Both the position numbers and the translations under genes were made by a program. From NCBI GenBank assembly GCA_025999775.1, contig BNXT01000005.1, positions 1-23,519 on the forward strand: a stretch of DNA of 23,519 nucleotides, written 5' to 3'. This stretch comes from Bacteroidia bacterium (GTDB lineage: Bacteria > Bacteroidota > Bacteroidia > Bacteroidales > P3). The notes beneath the pieces are model-generated. The model did no database searches. It was not told the DNA's origin and saw only the letters and a program-made list of their open reading frames with translations. Shown here piece after piece: positions 9,780-20,132 of this stretch; within the stretch, counting starts at the first letter, position 1; each line of letters opens with the position of its first letter.

Positions 9780-11033
9780 ATGGATACTACGTCGATAAAA
9801 CAACGGTTTGGCATTATTACGAACGATTCAGCTATGAATCGGGCAATAGAGATTGCAATGCAGGTGGCAGCTACGGATTTGAGCGTGTTGATCACCGGCG
9901 AAAGTGGTGTTGGAAAAGAGTTTTTTCCAAAAATTATACATTACAATAGTCAGCGTAAGCACGGTCCCTACATTGCTATTAACTGCGGCGCTATACCGGA
10001 GGGTACTATTGACTCGGAATTGTTTGGGCACGAAAAAGGCTCGTTTACAGATGCTAAAGAGGCTCGTAAAGGGTATTTTGAAGTAGCAAGCGGAGGCACT
10101 CTCTTTTTGGATGAGGTGGCGGAATTACCGTTAGCAACACAGGTACGATTGCTACGCGTATTGGAAACCGGAGAGTTTATTAAGGTGGGGTCGTCTAAAT
10201 CTCAAAAAACGGATGTCCGAGTAGTTGCCGCTACCAATGTGGATATTCCGGCGGCTATTACACGTGGTAAATTTCGAGAAGATCTGTATTATCGCCTGAA
10301 TACGATAGCCATTTTGGTACCAGCGCTACGCGACCGTAAAGAGGATATTGAACTCCTATTCCGTAAGTTTGCAACCGATATGAGCGAAAAATACCGTGTA
10401 CCGATACTACAACTTAAACCGGATGCAAAACAAGCGCTCCTTCACTACGCTTGGCAAGGTAATGTGCGACAACTCAAAAATATCACCGAACAAATTTCTA
10501 TCGTTGAACCGGAGCGTCATTTAAGCGCCGAGGTGTTACGGAAATATTTACCACCGGAACGCCATTTTTATCCTGTATTATCAGGTATAGACACTAAGCA
10601 AGGCATGAGTGAACGCGATATTTTGTATAGCGTGCTCTTTGATATGAAGCGCGATATTACAGAGTTAAAAAAGGTTATTGCCGGCATGCTGAAAGGGAAT
10701 GTTCCCGTTAGAGAGGCTCTGTTTGATAAACCGGCTTTATCCACAGCCGATAAAATGTTTTTTCACGAAGAACAGGATGTAACGGTTGCGTCTGACCCAA
10801 TGCCCTTTGTGCCCGATGCCGAACTACCGGTCGATGCAGATGACGACGCCTCTTTTCAAGACGCGCAAGAAACTTCGGAAGACTCGCTATCGTTAGATAA
10901 ACAAGAACTATCAACCATTCAAAAAGCATTAGAGAAATATAAAGGGAAACGCCGTTTGGCAGCTCAGGAATTAGGCATATCAGAACGCACTTTATACCGT
11001 AAAATTAAGGACTTTGGCTTAGACTACTTATGA
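9780..11033 (+). CDS. Sigma-54-dependent transcriptional activator without a sensory domain
   Basis: The protein is 417 residues from ATG 9780. The AAA+ sigma-54 interaction domain starts almost at the N-terminus: Walker A GESGVGKE (40-47), the loop GSFTDA (87-92) where GAFTGA is expected, Walker B TLFLDE (107-112), ATNVDI, and FREDLYYRLN. An acidic linker (about 330-370) leads to a Fis-type helix-turn-helix (about 380-412, RRLAAQELGISERTLYRKI). No receiver, GAF or PAS domain precedes the AAA+ domain, so activity is not controlled by a domain in cis. Such proteins hydrolyse ATP to remodel RNA polymerase bound to RpoN. The end overlaps the lptE-like gene by four bases (ATGA). rpoN lies next to it on the other strand. 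Confidence 0.93.
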   Translation: MDTTSIKQRFGIITNDSAMNRAIEIAMQVAATDLSVLITGESGVGKEFFPKIIHYNSQRKHGPYIAINCGAIPEGTIDSELFGHEKGSFTDAKEARKGYFEVASGGTLFLDEVAELPLATQVRLLRVLETGEFIKVGSSKSQKTDVRVVAATNVDIPAAITRGKFREDLYYRLNTIAILVPALRDRKEDIELLFRKFATDMSEKYRVPILQLKPDAKQALLHYAWQGNVRQLKNITEQISIVEPERHLSAEVLRKYLPPERHFYPVLSGIDTKQGMSERDILYSVLFDMKRDITELKKVIAGMLKGNVPVREALFDKPALSTADKMFFHEEQDVTVASDPMPFVPDAELPVDADDDASFQDAQETSEDSLSLDKQELSTIQKALEKYKGKRRLAAQELGISERTLYRKIKDFGLDYL

Positions 11034-11536
11034 TAAACCGCAAATTAACAAGTTGTATGGCGCTCCTATTCTACGCACTATTGGTAGGATGCTACAGTTT
11101 CACGGGTTCCTCCATTCCCGCTGATATTAAAACAATATGGATCGGCTCATTCCCCAATCGTGCAACTTTAGTAAATCCAACATTAAGTTCCGATTTTACA
11201 GATGGATTGCGGTCGTATATTTTAAGTCGCGCACGGTTCAACGAAGTGGATATGGAATCTGCAGACATTGCTATTGACGGCGAAATAACGGCTTACGATA
11301 TTACGGCTATCGCTATTCAGAGCGATGCCACTGCTGCATTGAATAAACTGTCGGTCAGCATTAAAATCAATTTCGTTAATAATAAATATCCCAAGGATGG
11401 TTTTTCACAAACATTTACCCGTTATCAGGAGTTTCCGAGTTCGCAGGACATATCGGTAGTAGAGTCTGATTTGGTATCTCAGATTATTAAAGAAATTACG
11501 GAGGACGTTTATAACAGGGCGTTTTCTAATTGGTAA
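11030..11536 (+). CDS. lptE: LptE-like lipopolysaccharide-assembly lipoprotein
   Basis: The protein has 168 residues. A lipoprotein signal peptide with lipobox LLVGC puts the lipidated Cys at residue 21, followed by YSFTGSSIPADIKTIWIGSF. It then has LSSDFTDGLRSYILSRARFNEVD, the layout of Bacteroidetes LptE proteins. LptE plugs the LptD barrel that inserts lipopolysaccharide in the outer membrane. It is translationally coupled to the sigma-54 activator, a pairing I recall as common in this phylum. Its last 11 bases overlap the end of rpoN on the opposite strand. Family assignment rests on motif and context, because the sequence is weakly conserved. Confidence 0.8.
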   Translation: MINRKLTSCMALLFYALLVGCYSFTGSSIPADIKTIWIGSFPNRATLVNPTLSSDFTDGLRSYILSRARFNEVDMESADIAIDGEITAYDITAIAIQSDATAALNKLSVSIKINFVNNKYPKDGFSQTFTRYQEFPSSQDISVVESDLVSQIIKEITEDVYNRAFSNW

Positions 11537-13001
11537 GTGAACGCCGCAGACGGGCTACAGGGATGTTGATTTGTTCGCGGTATTTAGCAATGGTGCGCCG
11601 CGAAAGCGTGATACCGTTGGCGGAGAGCATGTGCTGTATGGTATCATCATTGAGAGGATGCCGTTTATCTTCCGCAGCAATATATTGTGCGATGAGGTCT
11701 TTGACTTGTGTGGCAGAGGTTTCACCACCGTCTTGCGTTGCAACACCTGTCGAAAAGAAACTGCTAAGCGGTAGAATACCAAAATCCGTTTCAACGTATT
11801 TGCTATTGACGACGCGGGAAATTGTAGATATATCTCGTTGTGTCAGGTCGGCAATCTCCTGCTGTGTTAAAGGCTTTAACGTAGCAATATCACCGGTTTT
11901 AAAATAGTTCGATTGTACCTTTACCAGCGCATGTATAACTAATTGCAGAGTGTCATAACGCATTTTCATAGCTTCTACAAAGAATTTGGCAGAGTCTATT
12001 TTCTGTTTAACAAACATTGCCGTATCCGTCTGTTCTTGCGTTTTATGCTTCGTCTGCGTATAGGTTTGCAACAAATCCGCATACTGTCGGTTTATGCTAA
12101 GCGATGGACTATTACGCTGATTGAGTGTTATTTGCAACTGGTCGTTGCTATAGTGCACGAAAAAATCAGGAAACACACTTTGAGAGATAGGGCGACTTTG
12201 ACCGGCATAACTCGAACCCGGCTTAGGGTTGAGCTTGGTGATCTCGTCAATAGCCTCAGACAGTTTTTGTTCATCAATTTTAAGCCGATTTTGAATAAGC
12301 GTATAGCGTTTATTGACAAAATAGTCGAACATACGTTCAAGAATAGCTTCGGCACACGTAATTTGTGGCGTCTGAGTTTTGTGTCGGAGTTGTAATAACA
12401 AACATTCTTTGAGGTTGCGTGCAGCAATACCGGACGGATCAAATGTTTGTATAATGGCTAATATCTCCGTAACATGGTGTACCGATGTTGTGATGCTATT
12501 TGTAAAAGCCAAATCATTGGTTATCTGTTCGGGCGTACGTTTAAGATAACCGTCCGCATCAAGATTGCCGATAATGGTCTTGCCGATCACTAAATCTGTG
12601 CTTGAGAGTGTTGATAACCGTAGCTGTGATAATAAATAATCGAAGAGTGTGTTTTCTTGCGACAGTGCATAAAACGTGTTTTCGGGCTTTTCGGTATAAT
12701 TATCCGAACGTAATTTGTAACTGGCAATATCGTCTTCGTCTAAGTAATCATTGATGTCAAAATCGCTGCTGTCGCGTGAAAGATTCGTATTTTCTATTCT
12801 GACAGTCTCGTCTGGATCTTCGGATAAATCGTTGGTAGAGGTCTCTTCATTAGCGAGTTCTTCCAAAGCCGGATTTTCTTCAATCTCTTGTTTGATGCGC
12901 TGTTCGAGTTCCATTAAAGGGAGTTGCAACAAACTGGTCAGCTGAATTTGTTGAGGCGAAAGCTTCTGTTGTTGCCGTATGTTGATGGATTGTTTGAGCA
13001 T
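11526..13001 (-). CDS. rpoN: RNA polymerase sigma-54 factor
   Basis: The protein has 491 residues. Region I is Gln/Leu-rich (residues 1-50, LSPQQIQLTSLLQLPLMELEQ). An acidic region II follows (about 50-105). The core-binding domain contains IIGNLDADGYL and FDPSGIAARNLKECLLLQL. The helix-turn-helix is near 377-403 (LTQQEIADLTQRDISTISRVV). The RpoN box SRRTIAKYRE (467-476) reads the -24 element. It lies 12 bases behind asnS on the same strand and is probably co-transcribed with it. The 3' end overlaps the lptE-like gene by 11 bases. Confidence 0.97.
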   Translation of the reverse strand: MLKQSINIRQQQKLSPQQIQLTSLLQLPLMELEQRIKQEIEENPALEELANEETSTNDLSEDPDETVRIENTNLSRDSSDFDINDYLDEDDIASYKLRSDNYTEKPENTFYALSQENTLFDYLLSQLRLSTLSSTDLVIGKTIIGNLDADGYLKRTPEQITNDLAFTNSITTSVHHVTEILAIIQTFDPSGIAARNLKECLLLQLRHKTQTPQITCAEAILERMFDYFVNKRYTLIQNRLKIDEQKLSEAIDEITKLNPKPGSSYAGQSRPISQSVFPDFFVHYSNDQLQITLNQRNSPSLSINRQYADLLQTYTQTKHKTQEQTDTAMFVKQKIDSAKFFVEAMKMRYDTLQLVIHALVKVQSNYFKTGDIATLKPLTQQEIADLTQRDISTISRVVNSKYVETDFGILPLSSFFSTGVATQDGGETSATQVKDLIAQYIAAEDKRHPLNDDTIQHMLSANGITLSRRTIAKYREQINIPVARLRRSLTN

Positions 13002-13013
13002 GCTGCGAGGCTT

Positions 13014-14402
13014 TTAGAAATCAGCGTTCATAGGTGTACGCGGGAAGGGGACGACATCGCGGACATTAGTCATGCCGGTAATAAACAGCAGCAGACGATC
13101 AAAGCCCAATCCAAAGCCGGAATGAGGCGCAGACCCAAAGCGACGCGTATCCAAATACCACCACATATCTTTTTGTGGAATATTCAACTCATCAATACGT
13201 TGTTTGAGCTTCTCGTAATCCTCTTCACGTTGCGACCCGCCAATGATTTCCCCGATACGCGGAAAGAGAACATCCATTGCACGAACTGTTTTGCCATCTT
13301 CGTTTTGCTTCATGTAAAAAGCTTTAATCTCTTTGGGATAATCGGTTAAAATGACCGGTTTCTGAAAATGTTTTTCGACCAAATAACGCTCGTGTTCACT
13401 TTGCAAATCCGTGCCCCAATCTACGCGAAACTCAAATTTTTGCTCCGATTGTTTTAGAATCTCAATAGCTTCGGTGTAAGAAAGCCTTACAAATGTGGCT
13501 GTTATTGCCGATTTAAGTCGGTCGATGAGTTCTTTATCATACATGTCGTTTAGAAACTGCAAATCGTCGAGACAGTGGTCTAACGCCCATTGTACGAGGT
13601 ACTTGAGAAACTCTTCGGCGAGGTTCATGTTATCGGTAATATCGTAGAATGCCATTTCGGGTTCATTCATCCAAAACTCGGCGAGGTGGCGGGGTGTGTT
13701 GGAGTTTTCGGCACGGAACGTCGGACCAAAAGTATAAATCTTTGACAACGCTAAAGCGCCAAGTTCGCCTTCTAACTGTCCGGAAACGGTGAGATTAGCG
13801 GGCTTCCCAAAGAAATCGGCGTTGTAATCAACCTGACCGTCCTTAGTGGGAACATTATGGAGATCAAGCGTTGTTACCTGAAACATTTGACCGGCGCCCT
13901 CGGCATCGGAGGCGGTAATAATGGGCGTATGCAGGTAAACGAAGTCGTGTTCGTGATAAAAGGTGTGTAGCGCATAAGCCATTTGGTGCCGTATTCGCAG
14001 CACCGCCCCGAAGGTATTGGTACGTGGACGTAAATGGGCATTCTCGCGTAGAAATTCCAAGGAATGTCCTTTTTTTTGCAAAGGATAGGTCTCCGCATCG
14101 GCAGTACCATACACTACAATAGTCTCGGCTTGCAACTCAACGGCTTGTCCTTGACCAATGGATTCTACTAATTTCCCTTCAACAGCAATGCACGCGCCGG
14201 TGGTGATTTGCTTAAGTAAAGCCTCATCAAAATTTGCTAAATCAGCGACAATCTGGATATTGTGAATGGTCGAACCATCATTAAGGGCTATAAATGCAAC
14301 GTTCTTGTTGCCTCTACGTGTACGAACCCAACCTTTGATCCCTACGGTTGTATTAACACACTGCGTGTCTTTTAATAGCTTTTTTACAGAAAAATATGCC
14401 AT
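13014..14402 (-). CDS. asnS: Asparaginyl-tRNA synthetase
   Basis: The protein has 462 residues. An N-terminal OB-fold anticodon-binding domain (about 15-110, [20 protein letters not shown]) is followed by a class II catalytic core. Motif 2 is [22 protein letters not shown], split here as [15 protein letters not shown] and WMNEPEMAF. Motif 3 is [10 protein letters not shown] near the C-terminus. It charges tRNA-Asn with asparagine. The ATG at 14402 follows a good promoter. Confidence 0.97.
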   Translation of the reverse strand: MAYFSVKKLLKDTQCVNTTVGIKGWVRTRRGNKNVAFIALNDGSTIHNIQIVADLANFDEALLKQITTGACIAVEGKLVESIGQGQAVELQAETIVVYGTADAETYPLQKKGHSLEFLRENAHLRPRTNTFGAVLRIRHQMAYALHTFYHEHDFVYLHTPIITASDAEGAGQMFQVTTLDLHNVPTKDGQVDYNADFFGKPANLTVSGQLEGELGALALSKIYTFGPTFRAENSNTPRHLAEFWMNEPEMAFYDITDNMNLAEEFLKYLVQWALDHCLDDLQFLNDMYDKELIDRLKSAITATFVRLSYTEAIEILKQSEQKFEFRVDWGTDLQSEHERYLVEKHFQKPVILTDYPKEIKAFYMKQNEDGKTVRAMDVLFPRIGEIIGGSQREEDYEKLKQRIDELNIPQKDMWWYLDTRRFGSAPHSGFGLGFDRLLLFITGMTNVRDVVPFPRTPMNADF

Positions 14403-14418
14403 AGCTTAAATTTTAATA

Positions 14419-14451
14419 CAAATTTACGCAAAATTTTTGAATTACACCAAA
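14419..14451 (-). promoter_or_regulatory. Promoter of asnS-rpoN
   Basis: On the minus strand, TTTG (14448-14451) and TAAATTTG (14419-14426) are 21 bases apart, close to the Bacteroidetes -33/-7 arrangement. The leader to the asnS ATG is about 10 bases. Confidence 0.7.
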
Positions 14452-14457
14452 CAATAC

Positions 14458-14485
14458 AATGAATAATGAATAATGAACAATGAAT
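14458..14485. repeat. Short heptamer array, second copy
   Basis: Four units (AATGAAT, AATGAAT, AATGAAC, AATGAAT) of the same family as the array at 2951-3048, followed by a degenerate AATGACA. Confidence 0.9.
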
Positions 14486-14500
14486 AATGACAGAATGAAC

Positions 14501-14516
14501 CCTCCCGTTAGGGAGG
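14501..14516. other. GC-rich perfect hairpin CCTCCC-gtta-GGGAGG
   Basis: A six-base-pair perfect stem with a four-base loop follows the heptamer copy. There is no T-run, so it is not a standard terminator. A second small dyad, CCCTTCGGG, lies about 35 bases downstream. The stretch 14403-14760 holds no recognisable gene. Confidence 0.5.
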
Positions 14517-14648
14517 TGATGTTGGTAGAAAAATCGTTGTCATCAAAAGAAAATCCCTTCGGGTGGGGTGTAAAAAAGAATGTAAAATTTCATTGTATAA
14601 TCATTCTATATAAAGTCTAATAGAATTTAACAATTAAAATATTATTCT

Positions 14649-14656
14649 TACCTTTG
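14649..14656 (+). promoter_or_regulatory. Isolated -7-like box upstream of the rRNA promoter
   Basis: TACCTTTG matches TAnnTTTG, but no -33 element is visible. A terminator-like hairpin follows about 45 bases on, so the pair could bound a short transcript. Confidence 0.3.
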
Positions 14657-14693
14657 TAAAAAATCTTAAATCCGCAACTAAAAATAACAAAAA

Positions 14694-14735
14694 TAAGCAA
14701 AGCGTTGAGAATAAAACAATTGCAACGCTTTTTGT
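14694..14735 (+). terminator. Terminator-like hairpin before the rRNA promoter
   Basis: AAAGCGTTG pairs with CAACGCTTT around a loop of about 15 bases, with TTTTTG at the end of the right arm. It may insulate the rRNA unit or end a short transcript. Confidence 0.5.
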
Positions 14736-14775
14736 TCCCCCCAAAGGGTGTCTCGAAAAAAAAGTCAAAAAAAAG

Positions 14776-14806
14776 TTTGTCAGAATAAAAAAAAGTTGTA
14801 ACTTTG
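14776..14806 (+). promoter_or_regulatory. rRNA promoter of the 23S-5S unit
   Basis: TTTG (14776-14779), exactly 19 bases, then TAACTTTG (14799-14806) gives a textbook Bacteroidetes promoter within an A/T-rich upstream tract. A CCCC/GGGG mini-hairpin (14811-14825) sits at the expected transcript start. The 23S gene begins about 300 bases downstream. Confidence 0.85.
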
Positions 14807-14937
14807 CAGTCCCCAAAAAACGGGGTATAGAAAAGGCAGAGGAGTAAGGGATAAATTATTGGACGGAAGTCGAGTAGTTTAGCGGTTGACGGAGAGAACA
14901 TACAGGGTATCGTCTTGTATGAGGAGGAAGTCGAGTG

Positions 14938-14949
14938 AGTTCATTGACA
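14938..14949 (+). promoter_or_regulatory. boxA-like rRNA antitermination element
   Basis: AGTTCATTGACA resembles the boxA-type sequence (GTTCTTTGACA) found in Bacteroidetes rRNA leaders. It lies in the leader between the promoter and the 23S gene and overlaps the outer part of the processing stem. Confidence 0.5.
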
Positions 14950-14967
14950 TTATGGAAGGAAGTGTAA
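14944..14967 (+). other. 5' arm of the 23S precursor processing stem
   Basis: GGAAGTGTAA (14958-14967) is fully complementary to TTACACTTCC (18020-18029). Pairing continues outward with small bulges (GACATTATGG against CCATTTAATGTT), bringing the ends of the 23S precursor together. This is the usual RNase III substrate. Confidence 0.75.
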
Positions 14968-15117
14968 TAATATTACAAGACACGAGAGCAAATTAACAAA
15001 AAATAAGCGAGTTCAAATAAGAACTTAAAAAAATAAAAGGTTACTTTTTTAACGATAGAAACTCATACATTATATCGTATGTGCGAGTAGTTAAGGAGGT
15101 ACCGTCGAGTTATTAGA

Positions 15118-18006
<2,889 letters not shown>

Positions 18007-18019
18007 AAACTCTAGTGTG

Positions 18020-18043
18020 TTACACTTCCTCCATTTAATGTTA
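18020..18043 (+). other. 3' arm of the 23S precursor processing stem
   Basis: This is the complement of 14944-14967, located in the 45-base spacer between 23S and 5S. Confidence 0.75.
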
Positions 18044-18051
18044 TACCGTAT

Positions 18052-18169
18052 TATGGTGACAAATGCATCGGGGATCACCTCTTCCCATTCCGAACAGAGT
18101 CGTTAAGACCGATAGCGCCAATGGTACTGCCTCCAACCGAGGTGGAAGAGTAGGTAGTCGCCACCCATA
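18052..18169 (+). rRNA. 5S ribosomal RNA
   Basis: The gene is about 118 bases. TATGGTGAC at the 5' end pairs with GTCGCCACCCATA at the 3' end. The core CACCTCTTCCCATTCCGAAC and AGTAGTCGCCA-type loop sequences are present. It follows 23S by about 45 bases and shares its transcript. Confidence 0.95.
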
Positions 18170-18170
18170 T

Positions 18171-18208
18171 CAACGCCTTGCTATTATATAGCAGGGCGTT
18201 GCTGTTTA
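18171..18208 (+). terminator. Terminator of the 23S-5S unit
   Basis: CAACGCC (18171-18177) pairs with GGCGTTG (18195-18201). GCT/AGC pairs inside it, around a TA-rich loop, and a T-rich tail follows. It begins directly after 5S. Confidence 0.75.
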
Positions 18209-18252
18209 TTGTACATTCCCTCTTATCAATAGTCTTTTTATTCATACTTTGT

Positions 18253-18311
18253 CTTTTGTCTTGATACATTTTCTTGTTCATTTTCTTTTGTTGCAACAAA
18301 AGAAAACGAAC
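18253..18311. repeat. Palindromic element 1
   Basis: A perfect 26-base palindrome (18281-18306, centred on TTGCAA) extends to 36 bases (18276-18311) with one mismatch per arm. CTTTTGTCTTGATACA sits just left of it at 18253-18268. Both parts recur in opposite orientation at 18652-18713. Confidence 0.85.
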
Positions 18312-18457
18312 CAAAAGAAAAATGCTTGCTAAAAATAACAGTCGCACACCCCTGCGCAAGCTCAATTGTCTGAATCAGGATTTGCAGGATTAAAGGATTA
18401 ACAAGATAATACAGAATTGAGAAATGTAGAAATTGAGACACTCACACTCCACATATT

Positions 18458-18478
18458 GTTCATTATTCATTGTTAATT
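18458..18478. repeat. Heptamer repeat, third copy, inverted
   Basis: GTTCATT, ATTCATT and GTTAATT are the reverse complement of the AATGAAC/AATGAAT family, the last unit with one change. Confidence 0.75.
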
Positions 18479-18511
18479 ATTATTTAGTTGTGGCATAGTA
18501 GATTTTGCGTT

Positions 18512-18614
18512 AAACGAAGAAGTTTGTAGAGGCGTAAAAATGCAAGCTGTTTGAACAGGCATAGCCTGTGAGTTTTTGCATTTTAGCCTCGTAAAACTGC
18601 GTAGTAGCAAAATA
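18512..18614. repeat. Long imperfect palindrome, about 100 bases
   Basis: Nested pairing: ATTTTGC (about 18512-18518) with GCAAAAT (about 18607-18613); AGTTT (18521-18525) with AAACT (18594-18598); GAGGC (18529-18533) with GCCTC (18586-18590). Further in, TAAAAATGCAA pairs with TTGCATTTTA, and at the tip ACAGGC-ata-GCCTGT (18555-18569). No coding signal. It could be a miniature palindromic or MITE-like element, or a structured RNA. Confidence 0.7.
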
Positions 18615-18639
18615 TACTCAGCCTTGATTTTTTCTTTTG

Positions 18640-18713
18640 TTACTTTTCTTTTGTATCAAGACAAAAGGAAAAGTAAGAAAAAAAAGGCTATTGCAACAAA
18701 AGAAAATGAACAA
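18640..18713. repeat. Palindromic element 2
   Basis: TTACTTTTCTTTTGT (18640-18654) pairs with ACAAAAGGAAAAGTAA (18661-18676), apart from one extra base, around the loop ATCAAG. At 18691-18713 lies a 23-base exact reverse complement of 18274-18296, and 18652-18667 is an exact reverse complement of 18253-18268. Confidence 0.85.
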
Positions 18714-18805
18714 TAAAAATTGTCAAGACCAAAGTAGAAGAAAATCTATAGCACCTCAAAAAAAGAGTTAACCGAAATAATGAACAATTATTTCAAAAAA
18801 TTACG

Positions 18806-18813
18806 TAAATTTG
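18806..18813 (+). promoter_or_regulatory. -7 box for aspartokinase-miaA
   Basis: TAAATTTG matches TAnnTTTG, 45 bases ahead of the aspartokinase ATG. No clear -33 TTTG is visible. The leader of about 38 bases is too short for a riboswitch. Confidence 0.6.
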
Positions 18814-18857
18814 TACCGCAAAATGGGGACTTTCCCGCTTAAATCATAGAACCTAAA

Positions 18858-20129
18858 ATGAAGATATTTAAATTTGGTGGCGCCAGTTTGGCTAATGCTC
18901 AGTGTTTTAGAAATACAGCGAATATCATTGCGCAGTATTTAGATGAACCTTTGGTGGTCGTCGTTTCGGCAATGGGAAAAACAACGAACCAGCTCGAAGA
19001 ATTGCTCTCTACCAGCCGAAATGGAGGCGATGTATTGCCCATTTACAATCAAATCAGGGATGCCCATTTCCTTGTACTTTCCGAACTCTTTCCGAGTGTG
19101 GCGGATGCCGTGTATTCCGAAGTTGAGGCATTGTTTTTTGCGATGATGCATACGTTCAAACTCAAGGACGAAGACTATGATTACCACTACGACCAAATGG
19201 TGGGTATGGGTGAAATGTTATCATCAACTATCCTTAGTCATTATCTGAGCAATCAAGGTGTACAAAATACGTGGTGCGATGTCAGAACGTGCATCGCAAC
19301 GGATAGCATTTTCCGAGAAGGCAATGTTAATTGGACTGTTACCGAACGTCAAATTCGGCAGCGTATCGAACCCGTCGTAGCGCATACCCCGTGCGTCATA
19401 ACACAGGGTTTTATTGGAATGGACGACAAAAAACGAATGACCACATTAGGCAGGGAAGGCTCGGACTATACTGCGGCTATTTTTGCCTATTGCTTGCAAG
19501 CCAAAAGTATGACAATATGGAAAGATGTACAAGGCTTTCTCAATGCAGATCCCAGATTTTTCGATAATCCCCAAAAAATAGACATACTTTCGTACAACGA
19601 AGCCATTGAACTAGCATATTACGGAGCATCGATCATCCATCCTAAGACAATAAAACCTCTTCAAAATAAACAAATACCCTTGTTGGTCAAGTCGTTTAAT
19701 AATCCGGAGGCATCAGGAACAGTTATTCATAACGAAGAAGCCATAGAAACTTCAAAATTGACTTACTATATCTGCAAACCTAATCAAGTACTATTTTCAA
19801 TTTATCCTAAGGATTTTTCATTTATAGCAGAGCAAAATCTGTCGTTCATCCTCTTTGTTTTTGCTGAAAACAATATGAAAATCAACCTTATGCAGAATGC
19901 GGCAGTCAGTTTTACGGTGTGTGTGGACTGTAATAAACAGCGTATTGCCGATTTGGTTGAAACCTTGTCGAATAAGTTTGATGTACGCTATAATGAGCAT
20001 TTGGAATTAGTTACGGTGCGACACTATAGGAACGTTGACATCAAGGCGATGCTTGGGGATGCGACTATTTTCTTGGAACAACGCAATCGAACGACGGCGC
20101 AATTTGTAGTACGTGGATTTTGTAAGTAG
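18858..20129 (+). CDS. Aspartate kinase, monofunctional
   Basis: The protein has 423 residues. The amino-acid-kinase domain begins KIFKFGGASLAN (KFGGAS, the family KFGGTS with Thr replaced by Ala) and includes VVVVSAMGKTTNQLE, QGFIGMD, and TTLGREGSDYTAA. It continues with WKDVQGFLNADPR and LAYYGASIIHPKTI. The C-terminal 130 or so residues fit paired ACT-like regulatory domains (FSFIAEQNLSFILFVFAENNMKINLMQNAAVSFTVCVD). It phosphorylates aspartate, the first step to lysine, threonine, methionine and diaminopimelate. It lies three bases ahead of miaA. No homoserine dehydrogenase domain is attached. Confidence 0.93.
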   Translation: MKIFKFGGASLANAQCFRNTANIIAQYLDEPLVVVVSAMGKTTNQLEELLSTSRNGGDVLPIYNQIRDAHFLVLSELFPSVADAVYSEVEALFFAMMHTFKLKDEDYDYHYDQMVGMGEMLSSTILSHYLSNQGVQNTWCDVRTCIATDSIFREGNVNWTVTERQIRQRIEPVVAHTPCVITQGFIGMDDKKRMTTLGREGSDYTAAIFAYCLQAKSMTIWKDVQGFLNADPRFFDNPQKIDILSYNEAIELAYYGASIIHPKTIKPLQNKQIPLLVKSFNNPEASGTVIHNEEAIETSKLTYYICKPNQVLFSIYPKDFSFIAEQNLSFILFVFAENNMKINLMQNAAVSFTVCVDCNKQRIADLVETLSNKFDVRYNEHLELVTVRHYRNVDIKAMLGDATIFLEQRNRTTAQFVVRGFCK

Positions 20130-20132
20130 TGA

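Noticed and set aside
14617..14901. Minus-strand hydrophobic open frame of 94 codons
   Set aside because: It runs across the rRNA promoter and leader. Its Phe/Leu-rich product is what AT-rich tracts give by chance.
14807..15117. Possible tRNA in the rRNA leader
   Set aside because: No T-loop GTTCGA-type sequence or cloverleaf arms could be found.
18075..18441. Minus-strand frames over 5S and the downstream gap
   Set aside because: They overlap the 5S gene and palindromic repeats and have low-complexity Lys/Asn/Gln-rich products.
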